Part shown: positions 25,204 through 35,042 of the stretch, piece by piece
Layout: each line of letters starts with the position of its first letter
Position numbering within the stretch: the stretch's first letter is position 1
Origin: Erythrobacter sp. Alg231-14
GTDB taxonomy: Bacteria; Pseudomonadota; Alphaproteobacteria; Sphingomonadales; Sphingomonadaceae
Length of the DNA: 64,000 nt
NCBI RefSeq assembly: GCF_900149685.1
Contig: NZ_LT702999.1
Location: 2,728,001-2,792,000 of the forward strand
Direction: 5' to 3'
Translations under genes and position numbers: made by a program
The notes under the pieces: generated by a model
The model's input: the letters and a program-made list of their open reading frames with translations, nothing else
Database searches by the model: none
What the model was told of the DNA's origin: nothing

Positions 25204-27279
25204 TCATCCCCCGCGCAGCAATTGAACACCCCAATCGCGTTCAAACAAGTACAACAAGACACGCGCCGCCTCGCCCCGTTCGCTGGTCAGGCCGCCGTCA
25301 TGATCGATCAACATGCGCGCATCGGCATGCGCAATCGGAAGCATTTTTTGGACCTGTTCCAAATCCGCGATCCTAAACGCCGCATCGCCCGATTGTCTGG
25401 TGCCCAACAATTCGCCGCCGCCGCGCAGTTCAAGATCCTCTTCGGCGATCCGAAACCCATCCTGTGTTTCCCGCATCAAAGCGAGCCGCCGTTTTCCGGT
25501 CTCTGACAATTCGGCTGCGCGCAGCAACAAGCACACTGACTTTTCGCTGCCCCGGCCAACGCGGCCGCGCAATTGGTGCAATTGCGCCAAACCAAACCGT
25601 TCGGCCTGTTCGATCACCATGAGAGTGGCGGCGGGCACATCCACACCCACTTCGATAACGGTCGTTGCGACCAACAATTGCGCACCGCCGCTGGCAAACC
25701 GTTCCATGTTCGCGTCTTTGACTTCGGGCTTTAGCTGACCGTGGACCATAACAACCGCGTCGCCAAAACGCTCTTGCAGGGCGGCATAGCGCGCCTCCGC
25801 TGCTGCGATGTCGGCCGTCTGGAACGAACCGTTGGCCTCTCGCACCATCGGGCACACCCAATAGGCCTGTTGCCCAGTGGCCAAATGGCGTTCAACCCCG
25901 GCGACGACATCGTCCATGCGTTCCTGCGCAACCACGCGGGTGTCGATTGCCTGACGTCCCGGCGGCAATTCGTCCAAGCGGCTAACATCCATTTCGCCAT
26001 ATTGGGCAAGAGTTAGGCTGCGTGGAATTGGCGTTGCGGTCATCGCCAAAGTGTGCGGCGCGCGCCGCCCCTTCCCTGCTAAAGCCAATCGTTGAGCGAC
26101 CCCAAATCGATGCTGTTCGTCGATCACAACCAGGCCGAGGTCTTTGTAGTTCACCGTGTCTTGGAAAATGGCGTGGGTGCCGACCAAAATATGAATCGAC
26201 CCATCAAGCAATCCCATCAGGATGCTTTCACGCTCTTTGCCTTTCGCCCTGCCCGTTAACAGCGCCACTTCGACGCCAGTAGGCGCGGCCATATTGCGCA
26301 GTGTTTCAAAATGTTGCCGCGCGAGGATTTCGGTCGGGGCCAACAGTGCCGCCTGTTTCCCGGCCTCATTCGCGATCAACATCGCTTCCAGCGCGACGAC
26401 CGTCTTTCCCGCACCAACATCCCCTTGAAGCAGGCGGAGCATGGGCGATTCCTGTTGAAGGTCGCCCTCAATCTCAGTCACCGATCGTTTTTGCGCGCCG
26501 GTCATTTCGAACGGCAAACTCAACCGATCGCGCAATCGCCCATCGCCGATCAAAGGTTGACCCCGGCGACGCCGGCCCTCGGCCTTCACCATCAACAACG
26601 CCAAACTGTTGGCGAGCAATTCATCATAGGCCAACCGGTCGCGGGCCTTTTCATGGGTGTCTTTGTGCGCAAGTGACAACGCATCGCGCCAATTTGGCCA
26701 ACCGGACTTGTCGAATTGGCTGGGCTCTATCCATTCGGGTAATGTCGGCAATCGGTCAATCGATTGGGCAACCAGAGCGCCAATCCGTGGCTGTGTTAAA
26801 CCTTCGGATAAGGCATAAACCGGTTCATTCATTCGGGCCAAATGCGCCGCGGAATCGGTTTCGACATGGTCGGGGTGGACGATTTGCAGCATATCGCCAT
26901 ACCGATCGAGCCGCCCGGCGACCCACCGCTTTTCCCCGACGGGCAATTGCTTTTTCGCGGTGTAGGACGCGCGCCCGAAATAGGTCAGCGCGCATATGTT
27001 GCCCGCCTCATCCTGTGCCATCACCCGATACGGGCCCCGTCCCGGATTGTAGGGCGCGCGGTGTTCAGTCGCGGTCAACGCGATAATCACCTGCTCACCC
27101 TCCGCACCTTCGTCCAAGTTGGCAATCGCGCGGCGCGAAACAAACCGTTCCGGCAGGTGATACGCGATATCCTTGATCCGGGTCAGGCCCAGCTTTTCTA
27201 GCGGCTTCGCCATTTTTGGGCCCACGCCGTCCAGCGTTTGGCTTTCCGCAAAGATCGTGTTGAGAATTTCGGGACGCAT
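25204..27279 (-). CDS. recG: ATP-dependent DNA helicase RecG
   Basis: A 691-residue branched-DNA translocase that reverses stalled forks and processes Holliday junctions. The N-terminal wedge domain (about residues 1-250) is followed by helicase motifs: Walker A GDVGAGKT, motif II DEQHRFG, TATPIPRSL, and LLVATTVIEVGVDVP with QLRGRVGRG. The ATG at 27279 is preferred over two upstream GTG codons. Diverges from sdhE. Confidence 0.97.
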   Translation of the reverse strand: MRPEILNTIFAESQTLDGVGPKMAKPLEKLGLTRIKDIAYHLPERFVSRRAIANLDEGAEGEQVIIALTATEHRAPYNPGRGPYRVMAQDEAGNICALTYFGRASYTAKKQLPVGEKRWVAGRLDRYGDMLQIVHPDHVETDSAAHLARMNEPVYALSEGLTQPRIGALVAQSIDRLPTLPEWIEPSQFDKSGWPNWRDALSLAHKDTHEKARDRLAYDELLANSLALLMVKAEGRRRRGQPLIGDGRLRDRLSLPFEMTGAQKRSVTEIEGDLQQESPMLRLLQGDVGAGKTVVALEAMLIANEAGKQAALLAPTEILARQHFETLRNMAAPTGVEVALLTGRAKGKERESILMGLLDGSIHILVGTHAIFQDTVNYKDLGLVVIDEQHRFGVAQRLALAGKGRRAPHTLAMTATPIPRSLTLAQYGEMDVSRLDELPPGRQAIDTRVVAQERMDDVVAGVERHLATGQQAYWVCPMVREANGSFQTADIAAAEARYAALQERFGDAVVMVHGQLKPEVKDANMERFASGGAQLLVATTVIEVGVDVPAATLMVIEQAERFGLAQLHQLRGRVGRGSEKSVCLLLRAAELSETGKRRLALMRETQDGFRIAEEDLELRGGGELLGTRQSGDAAFRIADLEQVQKMLPIAHADARMLIDHDGGLTSERGEAARVLLYLFERDWGVQLLRGG

Positions 27280-27372
27280 CACCACACCCTATACCCGGTT
27301 GCGCCTGTTCTGCGAGTGCCTTACCGCCATTTTACCCCTGTCACAGACGCTCAAACTGCGAAGACATCCGTT

Positions 27373-27651
27373 ATGAACGATATGCCCACCTTAGAAACCC
27401 GCCTAGCCCGCGCCAAATTTCGCAGCTGGCATCGCGGCACGCGAGAGGCAGATTACATGATCGGCGGGTTCTTTGATCGCTACCATGCCACGTGGGGTGA
27501 CGCCGAAATGAATTGGTTCGAAGATTTGCTGGCCGAAGACGATGTCGACATCATGGCATGGGGCCTACAGACACAGGATGTGCCGCCCAAGTTTCAAGGC
27601 GAGCTGATCGAAAAAATGCAGAAACTCGACTACGTCGACATCCCAAGCTAG
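27373..27651 (+). CDS. sdhE: FAD assembly factor for succinate dehydrogenase (SdhE/YgfY family)
   Basis: A 92-residue five-helix protein that helps attach FAD to SdhA. The conserved RGTREADYMIGGFFD contains the RGxxE core needed in the family. The start MNDMPTLETRLARAKF fits family length, while the longer open frame overlaps the recG promoter region. The sdh genes are not in the window; the recG-sdhE-mfd neighbourhood recurs in alphaproteobacteria. Confidence 0.92.
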   Translation: MNDMPTLETRLARAKFRSWHRGTREADYMIGGFFDRYHATWGDAEMNWFEDLLAEDDVDIMAWGLQTQDVPPKFQGELIEKMQKLDYVDIPS

Positions 27652-27715
27652 GGCCGCTTTTCTTTTGCGGGATGCGGGAACGCTCTTGCGCGATCCGCCT
27701 TTGAAATAAACAGAT

Positions 27716-30700
27716 ATGCCAGACCTCAATCGCATCCTTTCCGCGAGCGCTCCGCTCACCCTTTCCTCGCTGCCACGCGGGGCGCAACCGCTTGTGCTCA
27801 CCGATCTGGCGCGCGCAGCGAACAAGCGGGCGGTTTTCATCGCGCCCGACGATGCCGCTATGCGCAGTGTTGCCGAAGCCGCGCGGTTTGTCGCTCCTGA
27901 GGTGGAAGTGCTCGAATTGCCGGCGTGGGATTGCTTGCCCTACGATCGCGCCAGCCCCGCTTTGACGGTGAGTGCGGCCCGCCTTTCCGCTCTGTTCCGA
28001 TTGCAGCGCCCATCGTCGGGTTCGCAATTGTTGGTCACCACGGTGAACGCCGCCCTGCAACGCGTGCTCACCCCATTCCGCATTCGCGAAAGCGTGCGCG
28101 AATTCAAACCGGGCATGACCATTGGCCATGACAGCCTTGCCGCCCTGCTAACGCGGCAAGGATATTCGCGCACCGACACAGTTATTGATCACGGCGAATT
28201 TGCGGTGCGCGGGTCCATCGTCGATATTTTTCCATCCTCGCTCGACGAAGGATTGCGGCTCGACTTCTTTGGCGATGAATTGGAAAGCCTGCGCCTGTTC
28301 GACACCTCGACACAGCGATCTACAGGACGACTGGATTCCCACCTGCTCCTGCCGGCTTCAGAGGCGCTGCTGGACGAAGACAGCATCAAACGGTTCCGTT
28401 CTCGCTATCGCGAATTGTTCGGCGCGACCGCAACCCAAGACCCTTTATACGAAGCCGTCAGCGATGGGCGGCGTTTGGCGGGAATGGAACATTGGTTGCC
28501 GCTGTTTGAAGAGAATTTGAGCACTCTCTTCGATCATCTGGGCAAAGATGATTTGGTGGTGATCGATCAATCCGCATTGGGTGCAGCCGAAGAACGGCTT
28601 TCCGATATATCCGATTATCACGAACAACGCGGCCGCACCGCGAGCGAGAAAACCGGCAGCTATCGCCCCTTGGCGCAAGACGCGCTCTATGTTGGGCAAG
28701 ACGAATTCAACACCGCCATAAAAGACGCTCCGGCCCACCGCGCCAGCGTATTCGCCGCCCCCAACGGCGACACCAATATCGATTTTGGGTTTAAGGCGGC
28801 GCGCGATTTCACACCGGAACGCGCCCGTGGTGACAATGTCTACGACGCCGCGGCCAAACACCTTGCGGGCATCGCAAAATCGGGACGCAAGCCTTTGTTC
28901 GCAGCCTATTCCACCGGCAGCCGTTCACGCATCGCCTCCATCTTGGAAGAAGCGGGCGCACCCGCGATCCTTGCCGACAGTTGGCAGGAGGCCTTGGGCT
29001 TATCCGCCAAAGGAAAAACCGCCGCGATGGTCCTCCCGCTTGAGGCGGGTTTTGCCAATGACGATCTGGAAATCCTGACTGAACAGGATGTTTTGGGCGA
29101 TCGGTTGGTGCGGCGTAAGAAGAAGCGCAAGGATTCCGACGCATTTCTCGCCGAACTTCAGGCCCTGGCGAAGGGCGATTTGGTCGTCCATGTCGAACAC
29201 GGCATTGGCAAGTATCTCGGCCTTGACCCTGTCCCTGTCGGCAAAAGCCAGCATGATTGTGTCGCGTTGGAATATCGCGGCGGCGACAAATTGTTCATCC
29301 CGGTTGAAAACATCGACGTTCTGTCGCGCTATGGCTCATCCGAGGATGCCGTCATGCTCGACCGACTTGGCGGTGAGGCGTGGCAGAAACGCCGGGCGAA
29401 ACTGAAAGAGCGCATCACCGCGATTGCAGGTGAATTGATGAAAGTCGCGGCAGAGCGCGCGTTGAAAAAAGCGCCCGTCTTCGAAGCGGAAGAGGCCAGC
29501 TACAACCAATTCGTTGATCGTTTCCCATGGGAAGAAACCGACGACCAAGACGCCGCCATTGCCGATGTGCTGCGCGATTTGGAAAGCGGAAGACCGATGG
29601 ACCGGCTTGTCTGCGGCGATGTTGGCTTTGGCAAAACCGAAGTCGCCTTGCGCGCAGCTTTCGTTGCCGCGATGAACGGTCAACAAGTCGCCATCGTCGC
29701 GCCGACAACTCTGCTTGCCCGTCAACATTATCAAAATTTTGCCGAACGCTTCGCCGGCTTCCCATTGAAAGTCGGACGGCTATCGCGCCTAGTCTCATCA
29801 AAAGAGGCCGCCGAAACGCGCGATGGGCTTGCCGATGGAACCGTGGATCTCGTTGTGGGCACTCACGCGATCCTTTCCAAATCCACCGAATTCAAAAACC
29901 TCGGCCTTGTGATCGTGGATGAAGAACAACGGTTTGGTGTGACGCATAAGGAAAAGCTGAAACAGCTGCGTTCTGACGTGCATATGTTGACCCTAACCGC
30001 GACTCCTATCCCGCGCACATTGCAGATGGCGATGACGGGGCTGCGCGAGCTATCAACCATCCAAACTCCGCCGGTCGATCGGTTGGCGGTGCGGACTTAT
30101 GTCATGGAATGGGATGATATGGTCATGCGCGAAGCTTTGCTGCGCGAACACCATCGCGGCGGCCAAAGTTTCATCGTTGTCCCGCGAATTTCGGATATGG
30201 CCGAAGTCGAAGAATGGCTGCGTGAAAATGTGCCCGAGGTAAAGCCGATCTCCGCGCACGGCCAAATGGGCGCGGGCGAAATCGAAGAACGGATGAGCGC
30301 GTTTTACGATGGCAAGTACGAAGTCCTGCTGTCCACCACCATCGTGGAAAGCGGCCTCGACCTGCCTTCGGCCAACACGATCATCATCCACCGTGCCGAC
30401 CGCTTTGGCTTGGCACAGCTTTATCAATTGCGCGGCCGCGTGGGCCGATCGAAACTGCGCGCATACGCCTATCTCACCTACGAAAAGGACGTGCAGCTTT
30501 CCGAGATTGCGGAGAAACGCCTCAAGGTTCTCAGCGATCTGGATTCGCTCGGTGCTGGCTTCCAATTGGCCAGTCACGATCTCGACATTCGCGGTGCAGG
30601 CAATCTGTTGGGTGATGAACAATCGGGCCACATCCGCGAGGTTGGCTTCGAACTGTATCAATCCATGCTCGAAGACGCGATCCTTGCGGCAAAAGCGGGC

Positions 30701-31198
30701 GAAATGGGGCTGGAGAAGGCGAAAGACGCGTTCTCGCCGCAGATCACCGTTGATGCGCCGATCATGATCCCCGAAGAATATGTGCCCGATCTTGCCGTAC
30801 GCATGGCGCTGTACCGTCGCCTCAACCAAGCCGCCGACAAGGCCGAGATTGAAAGTCTGGCCGCTGAAATGATCGACCGCTTTGGCGATCTACCGGAGCC
30901 GACAAAGAACCTCGTGCGTCTGATCGAGATCAAGCATCAGGCGATTATCGCCAACATCGCAAAAATTGATGTGGGCGCGCGCGGGACTTTGGTCACCTTC
31001 CACAAGGATGACTTCCCCGACGGCCCCGGCCTCATCGCCTATGTCGACCGACTCAAAGAATCCGCGAAACTGCGCCCAGATATGAAGCTGGTCATCAACC
31101 GCGCATGGAGCGATCCTCAAAGCCGCCTCAACGGCCTGTTCCAATTGACCAAGGGGCTGTCAGGCATCGCGCGCAAGGCAGCGAAAGCGAAATTGTGA
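27716..31198 (+). CDS. mfd: Transcription-repair coupling factor Mfd
   Basis: A 1160-residue translocase that removes stalled RNA polymerase and recruits UvrA. Domains in order: a UvrB-like N-terminal part (about 1-330); the RNA-polymerase-interacting domain with [15 protein letters not shown]; the RecG-like motor with [37 protein letters not shown] and [10 protein letters not shown]; and the C-terminal TRCF domain. Length and motifs are normal. A GTG-started phosphatase gene follows 10 bases after its stop. Confidence 0.98.
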   Translation: MPDLNRILSASAPLTLSSLPRGAQPLVLTDLARAANKRAVFIAPDDAAMRSVAEAARFVAPEVEVLELPAWDCLPYDRASPALTVSAARLSALFRLQRPSSGSQLLVTTVNAALQRVLTPFRIRESVREFKPGMTIGHDSLAALLTRQGYSRTDTVIDHGEFAVRGSIVDIFPSSLDEGLRLDFFGDELESLRLFDTSTQRSTGRLDSHLLLPASEALLDEDSIKRFRSRYRELFGATATQDPLYEAVSDGRRLAGMEHWLPLFEENLSTLFDHLGKDDLVVIDQSALGAAEERLSDISDYHEQRGRTASEKTGSYRPLAQDALYVGQDEFNTAIKDAPAHRASVFAAPNGDTNIDFGFKAARDFTPERARGDNVYDAAAKHLAGIAKSGRKPLFAAYSTGSRSRIASILEEAGAPAILADSWQEALGLSAKGKTAAMVLPLEAGFANDDLEILTEQDVLGDRLVRRKKKRKDSDAFLAELQALAKGDLVVHVEHGIGKYLGLDPVPVGKSQHDCVALEYRGGDKLFIPVENIDVLSRYGSSEDAVMLDRLGGEAWQKRRAKLKERITAIAGELMKVAAERALKKAPVFEAEEASYNQFVDRFPWEETDDQDAAIADVLRDLESGRPMDRLVCGDVGFGKTEVALRAAFVAAMNGQQVAIVAPTTLLARQHYQNFAERFAGFPLKVGRLSRLVSSKEAAETRDGLADGTVDLVVGTHAILSKSTEFKNLGLVIVDEEQRFGVTHKEKLKQLRSDVHMLTLTATPIPRTLQMAMTGLRELSTIQTPPVDRLAVRTYVMEWDDMVMREALLREHHRGGQSFIVVPRISDMAEVEEWLRENVPEVKPISAHGQMGAGEIEERMSAFYDGKYEVLLSTTIVESGLDLPSANTIIIHRADRFGLAQLYQLRGRVGRSKLRAYAYLTYEKDVQLSEIAEKRLKVLSDLDSLGAGFQLASHDLDIRGAGNLLGDEQSGHIREVGFELYQSMLEDAILAAKAGEMGLEKAKDAFSPQITVDAPIMIPEEYVPDLAVRMALYRRLNQAADKAEIESLAAEMIDRFGDLPEPTKNLVRLIEIKHQAIIANIAKIDVGARGTLVTFHKDDFPDGPGLIAYVDRLKESAKLRPDMKLVINRAWSDPQSRLNGLFQLTKGLSGIARKAAKAKL

Positions 31199-31208
31199 GA
31201 GCATCGAA

Positions 31209-31667
31209 GTGAATAGTCCTCATCCTGCTAAAGCCGTCCTGTTCGACATCGATGGTACCCTGGCAGACATCGCCCATCGCCGACCTTTTCTGGATGGCCC
31301 CTCCCCCGATTGGAAAGCCTTTAACGATGCGATGGGAGACGACACTCCCAACGAACCGGTCGTATCGTTGTACAAGACGCTTTGGGCGTCACCTGAATTT
31401 GAAGTGATCTTGGTCACTGGTCGGAACGAACGGTTCCGAAAATTGACCGAACAATGGTTTTCCTGGAACGAGTTGCCATTTGGGCGCCTGTTGATGCGCA
31501 AAGACAAAGACAACAGAGCCGATCATATCATCAAAGAAGAGCTGCTCGATGCGCTCTTAGCCGAAGGATTGGCCATTCAATTCACCGTCGATGATCGGCA
31601 ACAAGTGGTCGATATGTGGCGGCGCAGAGGCATTACGTGTTTGCAATGCGATGTGGGCGATTTTTAG
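31209..31667 (+). CDS. HAD phosphatase like the 3'-phosphatase domain of T4 polynucleotide kinase
   Basis: A 152-residue single-domain phosphatase. The HAD nucleophile motif is LFDIDGTLAD (Asp13, Asp15), motif II is VTGRNERF, and motif IV is DDR at 128-130. From memory the C-terminal DDRQQVVDMWRRRG followed by GDF closely matches the end of T4 Pnkp (PseT), whose C-terminal domain removes 3'-phosphates from nucleic acid ends. No kinase domain is present. The start is GTG at 31209, 10 bases after the mfd stop, so the two are probably cotranscribed. A role in cleaning DNA or RNA ends is inference. Confidence 0.8.
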   Translation: MNSPHPAKAVLFDIDGTLADIAHRRPFLDGPSPDWKAFNDAMGDDTPNEPVVSLYKTLWASPEFEVILVTGRNERFRKLTEQWFSWNELPFGRLLMRKDKDNRADHIIKEELLDALLAEGLAIQFTVDDRQQVVDMWRRRGITCLQCDVGDF

Positions 31668-31687
31668 CAGCGGATTGGGTCGCCTAA

Positions 31688-32554
31688 TTACCCGTGCCCG
31701 CGTCCGCGTGCCGTCCGTGATAGGGCAAGCACGCCTTCGCTTTTCATCGGTTGTGCGCGCAGGAAACCCTGCCAATAGTCACACCCTTCCGCGATGATCG
31801 CAGCGCGTTGGACGTCGCTCTCCACGCCCTCTGCGTAGATATCCAGTTCCAGCGCCTTACCCAGCGCCATAATCGCCCGCAGCACAGCCACCGCCTTTGC
31901 ATCGCCGGGGACGTCATCGACCATGATCTTATCAAGCTTGATCGCGTCGAGCGGCAATTCGCGCAGATATCGAAAATTGCAGAAGCCTGCGCCAAAATCA
32001 TCAAGCGCTGTTCGGAAGCCCAAGCCTCGAAGAGCGTTCAACGCCGCAGCCGCTTGTTCAAGGTTTCTGAGCAGCAGGTCTTCTGTGATCTCCAACATCA
32101 GTCGCGCCGGTGCGATGGTGCTCTTGCTGATCAATTCTGCGAAATCGGCGGCAAATCGCGTGTCGCCCATCTCTTCGGGCGTGATGTTCAAAGATAAGGT
32201 CAATTCTTCGGGCCAATTGCCCGCATCTTCCAAGGCGCGTGCCACAACATGCCGGGACAAAGGCGCCACCAAGGCCGCGCGTTCGGCGATCGCAAACAAA
32301 TCGCGCGCGCCGATTTCGCCCAGTGTCGGGTGCTGCCAACGGGCCAATGCTTCGGCCCCAACAACCGCGCCGGTGCGGCACGAAAATTGTGGTTGAAACA
32401 AAACTTCGATCTCGCGCCGGTCAAGCGCGCGCAACAAATCCGTTTCCAATGCGGCCGCTTTCACGCCGGGGAAATTCCCGCGCACGGGCCCCCGCAACGA
32501 AGTCGGCAGCGTTCCGGTTCTTAGGCCGGAGCCAGATGATGATGCGTCGGTCAT
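31688..32554 (-). CDS. Cyclic-di-GMP phosphodiesterase, stand-alone EAL domain
   Basis: A 288-residue cytoplasmic protein: about 40 low-complexity residues, then one EAL domain that should hydrolyse c-di-GMP. The metal and catalytic residues appear intact: EAL at 68-70 in GAEALARW, the Asn in LSLNITPEEM, LEITEDLL, the double Asp in LDDFGAGFCNF, the Lys in IKLDKIM, AEGVES, and the Gln in YWQGFL. There is no sensor, GGDEF or membrane part. The ATG at 32554 gives the natural length. It converges on the Pnkp-like phosphatase gene and diverges from nadK. Confidence 0.9.
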   Translation of the reverse strand: MTDASSSGSGLRTGTLPTSLRGPVRGNFPGVKAAALETDLLRALDRREIEVLFQPQFSCRTGAVVGAEALARWQHPTLGEIGARDLFAIAERAALVAPLSRHVVARALEDAGNWPEELTLSLNITPEEMGDTRFAADFAELISKSTIAPARLMLEITEDLLLRNLEQAAAALNALRGLGFRTALDDFGAGFCNFRYLRELPLDAIKLDKIMVDDVPGDAKAVAVLRAIMALGKALELDIYAEGVESDVQRAAIIAEGCDYWQGFLRAQPMKSEGVLALSRTARGRGHG

Positions 32555-32743
32555 AGTTTTCGCCTTAGACCCAGTTTGATTGCATTGCGCCTTCCAATTG
32601 CAATCCGACCAGATTTGGAACATCAGGATAAGTCACGAAATCAACCGCGTCAAAATGGGGGGCGCGCCGCAACAATCAATGAACATGACTGCGCAACGCG
32701 CGCAGCGATGGCTATTGCACGGCGGCGAATGGGGAGAATTTAA

Positions 32744-33580
32744 ATGGGGAACACGCCGACACAGGCTGATCCAACGGCGGAATCGGGCAAAGTATACGAC
32801 CGTCCGTTTGAAAAAGTCGCATTGCTCGCGTCGGAAACTCCGCGCGCGCAAGAGGCATTTTCGATGCTTTGGGCGGAACGCGATTGGTGCGCCCTGCACG
32901 ACGCGGAGGCCGCGATCGTATTGGGCGGTGACGGTTTTATGCTGCAAACGCTCCATTCGATGTTGGATAGCGGACGCGTCATCCCCGCCTACGGCATGAA
33001 TCTTGGCACTGTTGGTTTCCTTATGAACCGGTTCAACAAACGCTCGGCCGTGATGTCGCGTTTGAACAAAGCGCGGGGCAAGACAATTGCACCCCTGCGC
33101 ATCACCGCAACGACCCAGGACGGCGAACAGCACACAATGAACGCCATCAATGAATTGTCGCTGCTCAGGGAAACGCGGCAAACCGCAAAGATCGAGATTA
33201 CCGTGGGCAGCCGCGTTCGGATCGAAGAATTGGTTGGAGACGGCGTTCTGGTCGCGACGCCGGCCGGATCAACCGCGTACAATCTTTCCGCCAACGGGCC
33301 AATCCTACCCTTAGACAGCGGTATGCTTGCCCTCACCCCCATCAGCCCGTTCCGACCGCGGCGGTGGCGCGGGGCGATCCTGCCGGATGAAATGCCGATC
33401 AAGTTTCGCGTCCTCGAACCGGCGAAACGCCCAATTGCGGCGGTGGCCGATCAAAAGGAATTGCGCGACATTGCCGAAGTTTCGATCGAAATCGCCCATG
33501 ATTTGGAATTGGAATTGCTGTTTGACCCAGGCCAATCGCTCGCAGATCGCATTGTTGCAGAACAGTTTGCGGTGGATTGA
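32744..33580 (+). CDS. nadK: NAD kinase
   Basis: A 278-residue enzyme that makes NADP from NAD and ATP. The diagnostic motifs are GGDGFML (GGDG at 61-64), the NE pair at 136-137, and TPAGSTAYNLSA (from residue 172). The N-terminus (about 1-20) is a polar extension. GGGGAG lies 7 bases before the ATG. Monocistronic by position; tRNA-Asn follows with its own promoter. Confidence 0.96.
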   Translation: MGNTPTQADPTAESGKVYDRPFEKVALLASETPRAQEAFSMLWAERDWCALHDAEAAIVLGGDGFMLQTLHSMLDSGRVIPAYGMNLGTVGFLMNRFNKRSAVMSRLNKARGKTIAPLRITATTQDGEQHTMNAINELSLLRETRQTAKIEITVGSRVRIEELVGDGVLVATPAGSTAYNLSANGPILPLDSGMLALTPISPFRPRRWRGAILPDEMPIKFRVLEPAKRPIAAVADQKELRDIAEVSIEIAHDLELELLFDPGQSLADRIVAEQFAVD

Positions 33581-33600
33581 AGATTTCGCACAAAACCCTC

Positions 33601-33629
33601 TTGCATTGCGCGCGCACGAATCATATACG
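33601..33629 (+). promoter_or_regulatory. Putative promoter of tRNA-Asn
   Basis: TTGCAT (33601-33606), a 17-base spacer and TATACG (33624-33629). The expected transcription start is about 30 bases before the tRNA. Confidence 0.5.
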
Positions 33630-33664
33630 CGCCCCTCGCACTCGGCAGACAGATCGAGTGATGT

Positions 33665-33739
33665 TCCCCGATAGCTCAGCGGTAGAGTAGGTGACTGTTA
33701 ATCACTTGGTCGTTGGTTCGAATCCAACTCGGGGAGCCA
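33665..33739 (+). tRNA. tRNA-Asn (anticodon GTT)
   Basis: Acceptor arms TCCCCGA and TCGGGGA pair. The anticodon loop CTGTTAA gives GTT, the T-loop is TTCGAAT, the discriminator is G, and CCA is encoded at 33737-33739. Confidence 0.96.
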
Positions 33740-33815
33740 TTTTCTTCTAATTTAGACAAACGGGCTCCGATGGTGGTACTTCTGCCATGGGACTGTTTTT
33801 CAATGGGAGAATTCC

Positions 33816-34226
33816 ATGACGTTTGGAGCCTTACTCGCGACCACACCTTTGCTCATTCTGATGGCAAGCGGTGATCTGGATCGTGACACCGAAAAGCAAT
33901 TTGAGAAAATCGCCGATGTCGTCGCAATGGCGCAGACGTGTCGTCAACACGATTTTGAAGTCGATGACGCCGGCATCAACGGATGGTCAGACAGAGCGGT
34001 CGAACTGGCGGTGACTCAGGGTATGGAACGCGCCGATGCGCGTGCGCGGCTCGATCAAGAAATCGCCCGCGAATACGAGTATGTCCAAGAACAGTTCAAC
34101 ACTGCACAGCGCATGTCGCATTCACGCGATCATGTCGTGCGTTTCAACCGGCGGATGAAACGGACCTGCGAACGGTTGGCCGACGACGATATGGCCGGCG
34201 CATACTTCACCGAAGTGGATACTTAA
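33816..34226 (+). CDS. Secreted protein of unknown function
   Basis: A 136-residue protein with a short hydrophobic N-terminus (MTFGALLATTPLLILMASG) that looks like a signal peptide. The rest is strongly charged and helical (ARARLDQEIAREYEYVQE), with two cysteines (QTCRQHD and KRTCERL). GGGAGA precedes the ATG. It converges on the TauE/SafE gene. No family recognised. Confidence 0.7.
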   Translation: MTFGALLATTPLLILMASGDLDRDTEKQFEKIADVVAMAQTCRQHDFEVDDAGINGWSDRAVELAVTQGMERADARARLDQEIAREYEYVQEQFNTAQRMSHSRDHVVRFNRRMKRTCERLADDDMAGAYFTEVDT

Positions 34227-34258
34227 ATATCGGACATGGGGTCTGGTGACGGGGTGCA

Positions 34259-35008
34259 TTACACTTCGAAAAGCAACCGGGCCCCTACGACCGCGACCAA
34301 AATCGCGGTCACCCATCTGATCCAGCGTTGCGGTAGGAATTTCACCGCCATCAGGCTTCCAATTTGACCGCCAATCACCACGGCAATCAGCAAGGGCAAT
34401 GCCTCTGCCATTGCGCCGCCGAACATCGTTGGGCCGTGTTTCAACAATTGCCCGGCCAATCCAAACATCGAATTGATAAGAATGAATACACTGGCCGTGG
34501 CCGCGATCGCGCGGGCATTGTCCCAACGCGTTAGATGCAAAAGCGGGGCAAGAAAGATGCCGCCGCCAATACCCACCAATCCGGCGACAAAACCCAATGG
34601 TGCGGCCGCTACAGGCAGGAATTTCGCGAGGCTGGATCGTTCTCCCACCGTTTCTTCACGCACCGGGATCAACAATGTGACCCCGGTAAGGACCAAACTG
34701 ACGCCAAGCATCAAAAGAAACGCGTCGCGATCGATCGGAACGAGACCGCCCAGAAACGCCGCTGGGGCCGCCACAACTGTCAGAACAAGCGCGCCTTTCC
34801 ACGGGGTCATCTTTGCGCGGGCAAACCGCACAGTGCCTCCTGCAACCACCACGATGTTGCAGGCGAGCGCCACCATCGGCAGCACGCGGTAATCGAGCCC
34901 CGATAGCGCCAACAAGGCAAGATACGTGGATCCGCCGCCGAACCCGACGCTGGCATAGAGCAACGCCGCGACGAAAAAGCCGAAGGTGAGGAGAACGATT
35001 AGCGGCAT
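34259..35008 (-). CDS. TauE/SafE family anion exporter
   Basis: A 249-residue inner-membrane protein with about eight membrane segments in two similar halves. The glycine-rich signatures ASVGFGGGSTYLALLAL and AGLVGIGGGIFLAPLLHL start the two halves, as in sulfite/sulfonate exporters of this family. Its substrate is unknown, and no sulfur metabolism gene is adjacent. It lies 34 bases before the secA stop on the same strand. Confidence 0.88.
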   Translation of the reverse strand: MPLIVLLTFGFFVAALLYASVGFGGGSTYLALLALSGLDYRVLPMVALACNIVVVAGGTVRFARAKMTPWKGALVLTVVAAPAAFLGGLVPIDRDAFLLMLGVSLVLTGVTLLIPVREETVGERSSLAKFLPVAAAPLGFVAGLVGIGGGIFLAPLLHLTRWDNARAIAATASVFILINSMFGLAGQLLKHGPTMFGGAMAEALPLLIAVVIGGQIGSLMAVKFLPQRWIRWVTAILVAVVGARLLFEV

Positions 35009-35042
35009 TGCTTACTCTGCGCCCTCACCCTGGCTTTTTGCA

